54,151 nucleotides of DNA from a virus. Shown piece by piece: positions 38,740-46,700 of the stretch. The stretch is from IMG/VR virus record IMGVR_UViG_3300044960_000107, positions 1 to 54,151 of that record; one strand, given 5' to 3'. The notes under the pieces were generated by a model, which searched no databases, was not told the DNA's origin, and saw only the letters and a program-made list of their open reading frames with translations. The translations under genes were made by a program, and so were the position numbers. Positions within the stretch are counted from its first letter, which is position 1, and every line of letters begins with the position of its first letter.

Positions 38740-38921
38740 CAGCGATTCCGGCATGGCTCCTCGATCGAGTTGCCGATCGCATCGAAGATGCCGACCGCGA
38801 AGATCATCGTGCAGCCGATCGCCACGGACCGCCACCGGCCGACGTCGAGGACGTACACGAGGAAGTACATGAGCCCGATGTAAGGCAGCGAGCGGATCAG
38901 GCAGGCGACAACGAGGTTCAT
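38739..38921 (-). CDS. Membrane protein
   Basis: 60 residues from ATG 38921. Two hydrophobic segments (LPYIGLMYFLVYVLDV and VAIGCTMIFAVGIFDAIG). Confidence 0.6.
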   Translation of the reverse strand: MNLVVACLIRSLPYIGLMYFLVYVLDVGRWRSVAIGCTMIFAVGIFDAIGNSIEEPCRNR

Positions 38922-39154
38922 GCCGACCTCGGCATCCCGGGATGAGACAGCTCGGCCGCGTTCTCGTCGTAGACCTGACTGAGCGGCTTCGCCCAACCCG
39001 TCTTCTCGCGCGCGCGCAAGGCCATCAGTCGTTCGCCAAGCTGCTCGGGATCGCGCATGTCGCGGCGATCGGTCTGGAGCGTCGAGACGTCGATACTTAG
39101 GCCCCAGGGGCCCTTCGGTACTTCGACGCTGACGGGTGGTGCGTAGCCGCTCAT
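38918..39154 (-). CDS. Small protein, unknown
   Basis: 78 residues, ATG 39154 (ATGA overlap). Mixed helix and loop (GERLMALRAREKTGWAKP). No family recognised. Confidence 0.6.
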   Translation of the reverse strand: MSGYAPPVSVEVPKGPWGLSIDVSTLQTDRRDMRDPEQLGERLMALRAREKTGWAKPLSQVYDENAAELSHPGMPRSA

Positions 39155-39294
39155 CGTTCCTCCTGCTGGTCGGCTAGATCGCGCTTGCGAAGTTCGTCTG
39201 CTGCTCGCCGCAGAAGCTCGGCGGTGTCTCGATAGCCGTGATGGTCGAGCTGTCGCGCCTTGCGTTCGAGCTGGTCAGGCAGCGGCCTCTCCAC
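39151..39294 (-). CDS. 47-residue helical protein
   Basis: GTG 39294 with AAGGAGG 6 nt upstream; overlaps the previous gene by 20 bp. Charged helices (LERKARQLDHHGYRDTAELL). Confidence 0.6.
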   Translation of the reverse strand: MERPLPDQLERKARQLDHHGYRDTAELLRRAADELRKRDLADQQEER

Positions 39295-39607
39295 GGCGGG
39301 CCTCCTTCTCGGTCTCGAGCTCCTCGAGGAGATCGTGGTACTTGACCTCCCACTCCTCGCACTCCTGGCGCAACGCCTCGATCCGTTCCTCGAGGGCGGC
39401 GATCTGGAGCGCGGCCCTCGCGCGCTTCTCGATCGCATCCCAAAGCTCGGGTGAGGCGTGCGACTGCTTCAACAGCTCGACGAGTTCGCGGCGATGCTGG
39501 TCGGCCTCCTGGAGGCGGAAGGCGATCTGGCTCAGGTCGCCCATCGACCTGCACAACGCCGCGAGGTGCCGGTAGATGGTGACGAGGTGGTCGCTGTCCC
39601 TGCTCAT
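39275..39607 (-). CDS. Coiled-coil protein
   Basis: 110 residues from ATG 39607. Nearly all coiled coil (RLQEADQHRRELVELLKQSH; RIEALRQECEEWEVKYHDLL). Could be a structural or regulatory dimer. Unknown family. Confidence 0.65.
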   Translation of the reverse strand: MSRDSDHLVTIYRHLAALCRSMGDLSQIAFRLQEADQHRRELVELLKQSHASPELWDAIEKRARAALQIAALEERIEALRQECEEWEVKYHDLLEELETEKEARRGEAAA

Positions 39608-39927
39608 GCGGCGATCTCCTCTCGACCGAGGTTGGGCGGGCGCAGCGTGGTGATGACCACGAGACGCTCGCCATTGCGCGCGGGACGCACGACGTAGGCC
39701 CGCTTGTGATCCTCCGTCCAGACGTAGCGGGCGCCGGCCTGAGCCTTCCTCCGATCGGAACAGAGCCAGCGCGGCTGAGTCTTCGCCCTGCGGCCTTCCT
39801 CCCAGGCTCGACCGACCTCGTGGCAGATCATTCGGATGAGGCTCTGCCGCTCCATGCGGATATTCGGGAAGCGGTTGAGAGCCTGGTCGATCGCGTGCTG
39901 CGTGACGCTGATCTGGGGGCGGATCAT
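39604..39927 (-). CDS. Small basic protein, unknown
   Basis: 107 residues. QHAIDQALNRFPNIRMERQS then RYVWTEDHKRAYVVRPARNG with a beta-strand C-terminus. The arrangement resembles small RelE/nuclease-like folds but no catalytic set was identified. Confidence 0.6.
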   Translation of the reverse strand: MIRPQISVTQHAIDQALNRFPNIRMERQSLIRMICHEVGRAWEEGRRAKTQPRWLCSDRRKAQAGARYVWTEDHKRAYVVRPARNGERLVVITTLRPPNLGREEIAA

Positions 39928-40205
39928 GCGATGACCTCCACCGGCTCAACAGCGAACTTGGCGAGGCCCTTGATCCACGGGTGCGGCACGTTGTCGCTGT
40001 CGCGGGCGGCGTTGAGCTCGGTGCAGCGCTGCTCGGCGTGCTCCCGGTCGGCGTAGATGCCCTCACGCCACTCGACATCGCCGAGCCAGCCCTCGAGGAC
40101 GTAAACGACCTTCGGCGCCCTGAGCAGCTCGTCGATGTCTGCGGCAGCGCTCCAGTTCACGATCCCGCGCTTCGCGAGCAGACGTGCCCCAGGGCTGCCG
40201 GTCAT
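39924..40205 (-). CDS. Small protein, unknown
   Basis: 93 residues. APKVVYVLEGWLGDVEWREG with an alpha helix and a second strand region; similar small proteins occur in phage early regions. Unknown function. Confidence 0.6.
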   Translation of the reverse strand: MTGSPGARLLAKRGIVNWSAAADIDELLRAPKVVYVLEGWLGDVEWREGIYADREHAEQRCTELNAARDSDNVPHPWIKGLAKFAVEPVEVIA

Positions 40206-40534
40206 CGCTGTCCTCCTGCGAGCGTCTCGACGAGCGTGAGCAGACGATCGCGCACGCGCCTGGTGTCACCTAGCGCGTCCTGGTCGGTCGGTTCGTCGGG
40301 CGCGATGACTGACTCGAGCAGCTCCCAGAGATCGGCAGGGACCACAAGGGAGGGCGGCGTGCGCGTTGGCGCTGCCTCGTCGACCCTCTCGCTTTCGTCC
40401 CAGGCGCGCACGAGAACGCCGTCTTCGAGTCGGTAGCGGTAGACGATCGTTCCGGCGCTGTCACGCGAGAAAAGCCAGACGTGCCGGGCGAGCGTCGGAG
40501 GGTCGATCTCGACGTGTACGCGCACGCCAGTCAC
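40202..40534 (-). CDS. Small protein, unknown
   Basis: 110 residues from GTG 40534 (GTGA overlap). VHVEIDPPTLARHVWLFSRD and RYRLEDGVLVRAWDES give a beta domain, followed by an acidic helical end. Confidence 0.6.
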   Translation of the reverse strand: MTGVRVHVEIDPPTLARHVWLFSRDSAGTIVYRYRLEDGVLVRAWDESERVDEAAPTRTPPSLVVPADLWELLESVIAPDEPTDQDALGDTRRVRDRLLTLVETLAGGQR

Positions 40535-40794
40535 GGCCGAACCTCCGCATACTCGCGCACGGTGATGTAGCTCCCGTCGTGCCAGACCTTCGACTCGGCC
40601 GCCCACTCGGCAAGATGGTCGAGTCCGATGTCCTCGATCCAGTGCGATGCAACAGCCGGCGGCACCGCGTAGTGGAATAGACAGTTGTCGCACCAGGCGG
40701 CGGACATCGCGACCCCAGGGACGCATGCGACGCCGACGTAGCTACCACCGCTGTTGCCGCCACAGACGTCGCAGGCGAGAGTGGTCGCGCTCAT
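40531..40794 (-). CDS. Zinc-binding small protein
   Basis: 87 residues from ATG 40794. CDVCGGNSGG and WCDNCLFHYAVP form a four-cysteine zinc site. Likely a nucleic-acid or protein-binding domain. No family recognised. Confidence 0.65.
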   Translation of the reverse strand: MSATTLACDVCGGNSGGSYVGVACVPGVAMSAAWCDNCLFHYAVPPAVASHWIEDIGLDHLAEWAAESKVWHDGSYITVREYAEVRP

Positions 40795-41687
40795 GCGGCC
40801 ACCTCCTGCGGGCGCAGTCGGTCGTCGTGCTCGCGCCGGTGAAGCGAAAACCAGTAGAGGGCGGCGGCGTGCCAGGCGACAGCGATGATGTGGTTGATCT
40901 CGAACTCGAGCTCCTCGCCGGTCTCTCGGTCGACGAAGCGCTCGATCGAGGTCTCCTCGCCGACCTCCCAGGCAGCCAGGTGGCGGTGCAGGGCGGCGAG
41001 CGACCACGACCACGGATAGCCCCGAGCCCAGTTGTGGTCCTCGTACTTGCGTGCGCCGATCCCATAGTGGCGGCCGAGCGCCTGCCGGAACTCGGCCGGA
41101 ATCAGGTCGCCGCGCTCGAGCTTCTGCCCCTTCTGGCCGCCCGTCGAGGCGGTTGCGCGAATCTCGTCGCCGACAAAAGCAGTGGGCACCTTGATCGGCT
41201 CACGGCCCTCGACGTCGGGCACCCATAGGCGTTCAACCGACGAGGATTCACTCTGAGTACCAATGGGCTCGCCCTCGCTGTCGGTGGGGATGATCGTCAG
41301 GTCTGGGTAGGCGAGGACGGGGATGCTGAGTGTGCGCGCGACGTGGACCTCGAGCTGTGCCCCCTGCGACTTCTCCCAGCCCGGGAGCACCACGATGAAG
41401 TCGGAGTTGCAGACGACCGGCAGGTCGTCTGCCATGCAGTCCTTGAAGGTGCGGCCAGGGTTCTCGGTGTCGACTGCACGCTCGCGCGAGCCGAGAATCT
41501 CGATGTCGCGCTCGGCCGGGCTCCATACCTCGAAGCCGTCGTAACGGAGCGTCGCTGCGGCCTCCTCGAACGCCGGGAAGTTGAACTCGGGGATGCCGCG
41601 CATCGGCCCCGCTAGGTAGACGCGAGGCGGACGGAGCGCGTCCCAAGGGGTCGGCCAGTTGTGTCCATGCGGGCAGCGGTCGCTCAT
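40791..41687 (-). CDS. DUF4406-type domain fused to dATP/dGTP diphosphohydrolase-like domain
   Basis: 298 residues from ATG 41687 (ATGA overlap). Residues 20-150 have RVYLAGPMRGIPEFNFPAFE and VVCNSDFIVVLPGWEKSQGAQLE, typical of the nucleoside 2-deoxyribosyltransferase-like DUF4406 superfamily. Residues about 185-290 have GDLIPAEFRQALGRHYGIGA then KYEDHNWARGYPWSWSLAAL and a late HHIIAVAWHA helix, matching dATP/dGTP pyrophosphohydrolases of the all-alpha NTP class. The fusion would act on purine nucleotide pools. Confidence 0.75.
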   Translation of the reverse strand: MSDRCPHGHNWPTPWDALRPPRVYLAGPMRGIPEFNFPAFEEAAATLRYDGFEVWSPAERDIEILGSRERAVDTENPGRTFKDCMADDLPVVCNSDFIVVLPGWEKSQGAQLEVHVARTLSIPVLAYPDLTIIPTDSEGEPIGTQSESSSVERLWVPDVEGREPIKVPTAFVGDEIRATASTGGQKGQKLERGDLIPAEFRQALGRHYGIGARKYEDHNWARGYPWSWSLAALHRHLAAWEVGEETSIERFVDRETGEELEFEINHIIAVAWHAAALYWFSLHRREHDDRLRPQEVAA

Positions 41688-41953
41688 CGTCCCATCGCCT
41701 TGTCGAGGAGGCTCTGCCCGACTGCCTCCGGGTTGACGTCCTGGTCGGGGATACCGCGGGCGACCCGCACCGGGCTCGTCGCGCGATGCAGCACCTCCCA
41801 CTGGTCGTGCGTGAAGACCAGCTCGAAGATGTGTCCGCTTACCGGCTCGGTAACGTGCAGGACCTTGACGGGCACCTCGCCGTTTGGCGTCTGCATGCCG
41901 CCGTCGATGACAGCGGCGACCTGAGCGGGGGAGACTCGAGTGAGTAGAGGCAT
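41684..41953 (-). CDS. Small protein, unknown
   Basis: 89 residues from ATG 41953 (TGATG overlap). VLHVTEPVSGHIFELVFTHD and QWEVLHRATSPV; beta-rich. Coupled to the nucleotide enzyme. Confidence 0.6.
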   Translation of the reverse strand: MPLLTRVSPAQVAAVIDGGMQTPNGEVPVKVLHVTEPVSGHIFELVFTHDQWEVLHRATSPVRVARGIPDQDVNPEAVGQSLLDKAMGR

Positions 41954-42216
41954 CAGCACGCCCCCTCGGAGATGGGACTGGACACGACTTCGACCGCGGT
42001 GTGCGAGAGCGGGACGTCGATGACGGCCTCCGGCCGAAGCGGCAGGAACGCCTCCTCGGGGATGCAGAGAGTGATGCCGACCAGCACCGTGCCGCCGAGC
42101 GGCGACTCCGGCTTGCGCTGCGTCATGCGCACGACGCGAGCGCCCCAGACCTTCGAGCCGTTGTAGTTGAACTCGGGCTCGACCTGGAGATAGCAGGTTG
42201 CCTCGACCTTGCTCAC
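41953..42216 (-). CDS. Small protein, unknown
   Basis: 87 residues from GTG 42216 (GTGA overlap, GGAGGG upstream). Predominantly beta (GSKVWGARVVRMTQRKPESP, GTVLVGITLCIP). No family recognised. Confidence 0.6.
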   Translation of the reverse strand: MSKVEATCYLQVEPEFNYNGSKVWGARVVRMTQRKPESPLGGTVLVGITLCIPEEAFLPLRPEAVIDVPLSHTAVEVVSSPISEGAC

Positions 42217-42413
42217 GATCCCTCCTTCTTGGCGCGCTCGCGCAGGGCCTCGCGGACCCAGCCGCGCCCCCCGCGCGCCAGCTCGTAGATGTCGGGCTCG
42301 CCGCGCGAGCAGTCCGCGCAGGCGCGGAAGTCGTCAGCAAGCCGCCTCAGCTTGCGAACGCGGTTGCATCGCGGGCAAAGTCCCACATTCGGGTTGCGTC
42401 TACGCTGCCGCAT
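42213..42413 (-). CDS. Small zinc-ribbon protein
   Basis: 66 residues from ATG 42413. CPRCNRVRKLRRL...CADC is a four-cysteine ribbon, with a basic C-terminus. Probable DNA/RNA-binding accessory. Confidence 0.65.
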   Translation of the reverse strand: MRQRRRNPNVGLCPRCNRVRKLRRLADDFRACADCSRGEPDIYELARGGRGWVREALRERAKKEGS

Positions 42414-42594
42414 GGCGCTTGCGCTCGTGCAGGAGCTTGATCTCGTCGTCGAGAGTGAGGTTCTGAGCGAGAAGCTCCTTCGCGTCCTCGTAGCCTCGCT
42501 TCCATTCCTCGCGCGCGAAGGGACCGCGCTCGCGGCACGCGCCACGTGATTCGCCGCATGTGCCGGCCTGGTAACCGCGCTCGTAGGGAGTCAT
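42400..42594 (-). CDS. Rmf/CrpP-like small protein
   Basis: 64 residues from ATG 42594. PYERGYQAGTCGESRGACRE then WKRGYEDAKE resembles the ribosome modulation factor / CrpP fold, which binds ribosomes or acts on small molecules in bacteria. Overlaps the zinc-ribbon gene by 14 bp. Confidence 0.65.
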   Translation of the reverse strand: MTPYERGYQAGTCGESRGACRERGPFAREEWKRGYEDAKELLAQNLTLDDEIKLLHERKRHAAA

Positions 42595-42851
42595 CCGAGC
42601 ACCGCCCAGGTGACGCAGGCGGCGGCTGCACCCAACAGAAGGACGACGGCGGCTATCGCGAGGATCGGCGGCGCGCACTGCTCGTACTCCTTTCCGGGGT
42701 CATCCCAGGTCGGCTCGAGAGTCATGACGGGCTCCGGTCGCTCGTCGATCTCGTTCCTGCGGGCGAGCTCGGAAGCGATCGCCCAGAGCGCCTTGAGCCG
42801 GGGCTCTGCTGCCTGCCGGGACCGCTCGCGGTACTGCTCTGACCTCGTCAT
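42591..42851 (-). CDS. Membrane-anchored small protein
   Basis: 86 residues, ATGA overlap. A charged helical N-terminus (RLKALWAIASELARRNEID) and a C-terminal membrane helix (PPILAIAAVVLLLGAAAACV). Confidence 0.6.
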   Translation of the reverse strand: MTRSEQYRERSRQAAEPRLKALWAIASELARRNEIDERPEPVMTLEPTWDDPGKEYEQCAPPILAIAAVVLLLGAAAACVTWAVLG

Positions 42852-43057
42852 GCGACCTCCAGTGCGGCCTCGATCTTCTGGAGCTCATCCGACTTCGGCC
42901 GCTTGATCGGGTAGAGCTCGCGCCACTTCGGGCCGCAGAGGCGCCGATGGCGCTCGATCTGACCGGCATATAGGCCGGCGGCGCCGCAGTAGGCACAGCC
43001 GGCCCGCCCATCGCGGTAGGGGCCCTCGATCCCGTCCTGGTCAGGCACGGTCCTCAT
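42848..43057 (-). CDS. Small zinc-finger protein
   Basis: 69 residues from ATG 43057, with GAGAGGA close upstream. CAYCGAAGLYAGQIERHRRLC is a C2HC-type finger. The C-terminus is basic. Confidence 0.65.
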   Translation of the reverse strand: MRTVPDQDGIEGPYRDGRAGCAYCGAAGLYAGQIERHRRLCGPKWRELYPIKRPKSDELQKIEAALEVA

Positions 43058-43223
43058 TCCTCTCGACGAACTTGGTGGCACCGCGCTGGGTTGCGTAGAT
43101 GCCGCGAACGCGGGGCCCCCTGTCGGTGTGCTCGATGACTGCCCATCTGCCGCGAGGGCGCCAATCGGTGCCATCCACGACCGCGTTCCAGTCGCGGAGC
43201 TCCCAGACTGAGAAGCGCCTCAC
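43041..43223 (-). CDS. Small protein, unknown
   Basis: 60 residues from GTG 43223 with AGAGG upstream. WELRDWNAVVDGTDWRPRGR; basic, beta-rich. Overlaps the zinc-finger gene by 17 bp. Confidence 0.6.
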   Translation of the reverse strand: MRRFSVWELRDWNAVVDGTDWRPRGRWAVIEHTDRGPRVRGIYATQRGATKFVERNEDRA

Positions 43224-43253
43224 GGCTTCGACCTCTCGACCCTCGCTGCATCC

Positions 43254-43730
43254 TTAGAAGGGGATGTCGTCGTCTTCGGGCGGCTTCGTGCCGAAGACCT
43301 GATCGAAGCTCGGCTGAGCGCCGACGTCGGGGGCCATTGTCGTCTCAGTTGCGGGAGTAGGCTGCTGCTGTGCCTGCTGCTGCTGCCCGTCGCCGTTGCG
43401 TGCGGGAAGGAAGTGGACCTGATCGGCGACGATGCGCACCTTCGAGCGATTATCGCCACTCTGCGTCTGCCAGCGATCCTGTCGCAGCCGTCCATCTACG
43501 ATCACGCCGCGGCCCTTGCTGAGATATTCGGCGCAGTTCTCGGCGCGCCGCCCGAAGACGGTGACGTCGAAGAAGTCGGGGCGGTCCTCCCACTCGCCGG
43601 TGTCACGGTTCTTCTCGCGACCGTTGACGGCGATGGAGAGCTCGGCGATCGCCATGTCGCCGCTCGGGGTGTACTTGATCTCCGGGTCCCTGGTCAGGTT
43701 GCCGCTGATGACGACCCTGTTGCAGTTCAC
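43254..43730 (-). CDS. ssb: Single-stranded DNA-binding protein
   Basis: 158 residues from GTG 43730 (AGGAGGCAAC directly upstream). OB-fold N-terminus (VVISGNLTRDPEIKYTPSGD; RPDFFDVTVFGRRAENCAEY), a Gln-rich linker, and the acidic tail ending DDDIPF that recruits partner proteins in bacterial SSB. Needed for phage replication and recombination; a natural partner of the DprA. Confidence 0.94.
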   Translation of the reverse strand: MNCNRVVISGNLTRDPEIKYTPSGDMAIAELSIAVNGREKNRDTGEWEDRPDFFDVTVFGRRAENCAEYLSKGRGVIVDGRLRQDRWQTQSGDNRSKVRIVADQVHFLPARNGDGQQQQAQQQPTPATETTMAPDVGAQPSFDQVFGTKPPEDDDIPF

Positions 43731-43741
43731 GTTGCCTCCTC

Positions 43742-43972
43742 TCAGACGGCGCGCAGAGGCGTCGTCGACTTGCTGGTCTGCGGTCCCTGGCGGTGCTCGT
43801 CGAGCCATGCCTCGATCTCGGATCGCTTGAAGCGGATGGGCGAGCTGGCGCCGGCGCCGAGCTTGTAGCCCGGGAGGTTGCCGGCCTGCCAGTGCTTGAG
43901 CACCCAAGACATCGACATTCCGAGGAGGTCAGCGACCTCTCGCGTAGTGAGCAGCTCGTCCTGCCCGCTCAT
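43742..43972 (-). CDS. Excisionase/MerR-type HTH protein
   Basis: 76 residues from ATG 43972 (ATGA overlap). LLTTREVADLLGMSMSWVLK then RFKRSEIEAWLDEH is the winged-helix layout of Xis-like proteins. No integrase is visible, so a transcriptional role is at least as likely as excision. Confidence 0.8.
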   Translation of the reverse strand: MSGQDELLTTREVADLLGMSMSWVLKHWQAGNLPGYKLGAGASSPIRFKRSEIEAWLDEHRQGPQTSKSTTPLRAV

Positions 43973-44160
43973 GCAGCCTCCCGTAGTCCCTGATGCTCGC
44001 GCTGGTGTCGACGCTGCTCGCGCTTCACCTTCTCGCGAGCTCGAGCCTGACGGCAAGAGCGCTCCCATTCCATGCGGTCGCGAAACTGCGTCAGGTCGAG
44101 CCCGCGCTTCTTGGCGGCCTCGACGACGGCTGAGACGTGATCGCGCTTGCGCCGCTTCAC
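43969..44160 (-). CDS. Small basic protein
   Basis: 63 residues from GTG 44160. Almost entirely Lys/Arg/Glu helices (KRRKRDHVSAVVEAAKKRGL). Possibly nucleic-acid binding. Unknown family. Confidence 0.6.
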   Translation of the reverse strand: MKRRKRDHVSAVVEAAKKRGLDLTQFRDRMEWERSCRQARAREKVKREQRRHQREHQGLREAA

Positions 44161-45293
44161 GAGCCGGCCTCAGCGATCGCCTTGAGTACTGCGTTGACCT
44201 TCGCCTTGGGCACGTGCTCGACGACCTCGACGCTGGCATGGGACTGGAGAACAGCCGTGAGCGAGTCCTCATCAAGACCCGCCGCCTCGGCTCGAGCTCG
44301 AATCATGCGCACCTGTCCTGGGGCGGCAAGGGGCTCATCAGAGCCGCCGGCACCGGAGGGCTCGGGACTGCCCTCGGGAGTCGCCGATGTCGCCTCCGGT
44401 GCCGCGTCGTCCGGCTCTATCGGAGTCGGATCGGGCTCGAAGCCACTGGCTCCGATGTCAGGGGTGCGACCGCGGCGACCGACCTGTTCGACGCTCTGAG
44501 CCTGGGATAGACCCTCGGCCACTCCGACTCCACTCCCCTCGGGGACGGGCACGTAGCCCGACGTACTCGGCCCTGCCGGGAGCCCGCCGGGGGCTGCGCC
44601 CTGGCCTAGGGCCAGGATGTCGCCGAAGCCTGCGTCGATGTCGATGACCGGTACGGGGAAGTTCGTCTTCTCGCCGTTGCGCCACGCGCTGCGATGGTCG
44701 ATGCGAAGCCGTGCCTGCATGAGCGCGCCGCGCGCCGTGACAAGCTCGAGGAGCGAGGCTGCGCCAGCAAGCTCGATCGCGGCGTAGTAGGACTGCGTCT
44801 CGAGACGCCAGACGCCCATCCCGGGAACGTCCGGCAGGATCACGGAGAGGCGGGTGAACATGTCGCATGCTTCGCCTTCCTTGGCCTTCTCGCGTCGCTC
44901 GTCGTGGTCCTGGGGACAAGAGCAGGCGCGATCGTTCTTCACGTCCCACTTCCCGTCGCAGCGGCGCAGGCACTCGACGGCCTTGCCACGGGCGGTCTGC
45001 CCCCAAAGCTCGTACCACTGCGAGAGGTTCTGTCCGGGCATGAGCACGATCGGGAGCTGGTCGGTGGCCGTGATGACCTCCCACTCGCCATCGCGCCAGG
45101 GCTTCGGCTCGCCACCGAAGACCGTAGCGGCAGCCTCGATCTTCTTCTGGTCGCGCGAGGTGAGTCGCCACGTGTCAAGGCGGACGGGGATCGTGATGTT
45201 CTTGCCGGACCTCGTCGTGTGCGGCTTGGTCGTGCCCATGCGGATGCGGCCGACCTCGACGAGCTGGCGCTGAATGTCGATGATCGGGCTCAC
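44157..45293 (-). CDS. phiC31 gp3-like protein (recombination directionality factor-like family)
   Basis: 378 residues. GRIRMGTTKPHTTRSGKNIT, then LDTWRLTSRDQKKIEAAATV, FGGEPKPW, LRRCDGKWD with CSCPQD, and MGVWRLETQSYYAAIELAG match the gp3-like family of zinc-containing phage proteins, whose phiC31 member controls integrase direction. The C-terminal third (about 240-330) is an acidic, Pro/Gly/Ser-rich linker then a helical end. Without a serine integrase in the window, another role in DNA metabolism is possible. Confidence 0.78.
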   Translation of the reverse strand: MSPIIDIQRQLVEVGRIRMGTTKPHTTRSGKNITIPVRLDTWRLTSRDQKKIEAAATVFGGEPKPWRDGEWEVITATDQLPIVLMPGQNLSQWYELWGQTARGKAVECLRRCDGKWDVKNDRACSCPQDHDERREKAKEGEACDMFTRLSVILPDVPGMGVWRLETQSYYAAIELAGAASLLELVTARGALMQARLRIDHRSAWRNGEKTNFPVPVIDIDAGFGDILALGQGAAPGGLPAGPSTSGYVPVPEGSGVGVAEGLSQAQSVEQVGRRGRTPDIGASGFEPDPTPIEPDDAAPEATSATPEGSPEPSGAGGSDEPLAAPGQVRMIRARAEAAGLDEDSLTAVLQSHASVEVVEHVPKAKVNAVLKAIAEAGS

Positions 45294-45598
45294 GCGGCTT
45301 CCTCCCCCTCGGCGCTCTCGAGCCCGTTCGCGAGCCGTCCCTGGGTGAAGCGCAGGCGCTCGGTGTGATACTCCACGGCCACCTTGGGGGTGACTCGAGT
45401 CGGGTTGAGCGACGAGAGCGGGATCGGGATGAAGACTGTCGCTGGCATCTGACCTGGATCGTCGAGCTCCGTTGCAAGCAGGGAGGCAGCGAGGCGGGCT
45501 GCTTCATCGGGGTCCTTGGCCTCGAATGAGCCGACGAGGAATAGGTCCTCGAGCTCTCGGCTGCCGGTGATGGTGCGATAGACGGCGTACTGGATCAT
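45290..45598 (-). CDS. Small protein, unknown
   Basis: 102 residues from ATG 45598 (ATGA overlap). YAVYRTITGSRELEDLFLVG then helices and a beta hairpin. No family recognised. Confidence 0.6.
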   Translation of the reverse strand: MIQYAVYRTITGSRELEDLFLVGSFEAKDPDEAARLAASLLATELDDPGQMPATVFIPIPLSSLNPTRVTPKVAVEYHTERLRFTQGRLANGLESAEGEEAA

Positions 45599-45897
45599 TC
45601 GTCTTCCTCCTCGAGGGCTGCCAACGCCATGCAGCCGTGGCGGATGAACTCGCGCAGGACGGTGTGGAGCACCGTGATGAAGCACTCGCAGACTTCGAGT
45701 AGCTCCTCGGCGTTGTCGATGCTGATGACCTGACAGAGGCGGGCCTGCGTCGGGTCCTCGGGGTTCTGTGCGATCAGGACGAAGCTCCCGTCGCACGCCT
45801 TGAGCGTCTTCATCGCGTCGGCCTTGATCTGGTCGTGTAGCGCGACTCGGCCGGGACCAGTGACGGTCTGATGGCTCTCGTAATCGGGCATGCTCAT
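45595..45897 (-). CDS. Small acidic protein, unknown
   Basis: 100 residues. ALHDQIKADAMKTLKACDGS and ELLEVCECFITVLHTVLREF; mainly helical. Within the recombination operon. Confidence 0.6.
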   Translation of the reverse strand: MSMPDYESHQTVTGPGRVALHDQIKADAMKTLKACDGSFVLIAQNPEDPTQARLCQVISIDNAEELLEVCECFITVLHTVLREFIRHGCMALAALEEEDE

Positions 45898-46700
45898 GCG
45901 GCCTTCCTCGTGGGCTCGGTGATGTCAGGGCGAAGAACCTGCTTTGAGGTCGTCGAAGTCCAGCGAGCGACCTCGCGCACGGCGAGAAACGAGCGCCAGA
46001 CCGTCTCGTCGGTGACGACCGGGACGAGCCGGTAGTCGGCGGGAGAGATCATCAGAGCGAGCGCGCCCTCCGTCTCGGGCATTGGCTCGTGGCGGTCGCC
46101 TTCGACCCAGACGTAGTAGCGCCGGCTCTTGTCGGAGAAACGCTCGGGCATGACGCCTACCCATTCGGCGCGTCGGTAGGCGACGAGCTGGAGCGCGACG
46201 TCGGGCCAGGGCGGTCGGGCGCCGTCGTGATCTGGGAGCTTGTCCGTGGTCTTGATGTCGAGGACGCAACGCAGCCCGTCGAGCCGAACGACCCCGTCGA
46301 GCGTGCCGGCGTAGGACCAGGTGAGGTTGTAGACCGGCGCCTCGGCCATCAGGAACTCGGGCGCGTGATCCTCGAGAAAGCGCGCATACTGCTCGGCGTA
46401 GGGCTTCGTCGCCTCGGGCACCTCGACCACCTGCCCGAGGTTCCACGCCTCGGCGATGCGGTGGAGCGCGCTGCCCCGTATCTGGGCTTCCTTCGTCTTC
46501 CTGAATCGCTGCTGGGCGAGCCACTTGACCGCCTCGTCGGGCTCCATCTGTTCCCAGACGTTGCGTCGCTCGAGTGCTGCCTCCGCGGTGACTCGCGCGG
46601 CCCAGGCGGTGAGGGCGTCCTTGGGGAGCCCTTCCTTGAGGATCGTGGTAACGCTCCAGAACCGCTGCTGCGGCGAGATCGTCGGCGCAACGATGGTCAT
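45894..46700 (-). CDS. PD-(D/E)XK nuclease (Cas4/RecB-like)
   Basis: 268 residues from ATG 46700 (ATGA overlap). An N-terminal helical region with the early His (RGSALHRIAEAWNLG), then YAGTLDGVVRL and LDIKTTDKLP, the D...D-x-K catalytic set, and a late VALQLVAYRRAEW motif IV. Probably a recombination exonuclease acting with the gp3-like protein and SSB. Confidence 0.88.
   Translation of the reverse strand: MTIVAPTISPQQRFWSVTTILKEGLPKDALTAWAARVTAEAALERRNVWEQMEPDEAVKWLAQQRFRKTKEAQIRGSALHRIAEAWNLGQVVEVPEATKPYAEQYARFLEDHAPEFLMAEAPVYNLTWSYAGTLDGVVRLDGLRCVLDIKTTDKLPDHDGARPPWPDVALQLVAYRRAEWVGVMPERFSDKSRRYYVWVEGDRHEPMPETEGALALMISPADYRLVPVVTDETVWRSFLAVREVARWTSTTSKQVLRPDITEPTRKAA

Noticed and set aside
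41224-41265. Possible eighth 42-bp repeat
   Set aside because: CATAGGCG at 41224 is followed 42 bp later by CAATG rather than CTATG, and both lie within a coding domain.
43254-46700. Retron, toxin-antitoxin or other named defence island in the recombination operon
   Set aside because: The genes (SSB, PD-(D/E)XK, gp3-like, HTH) fit ordinary phage recombination; no reverse transcriptase or effector motif was seen.
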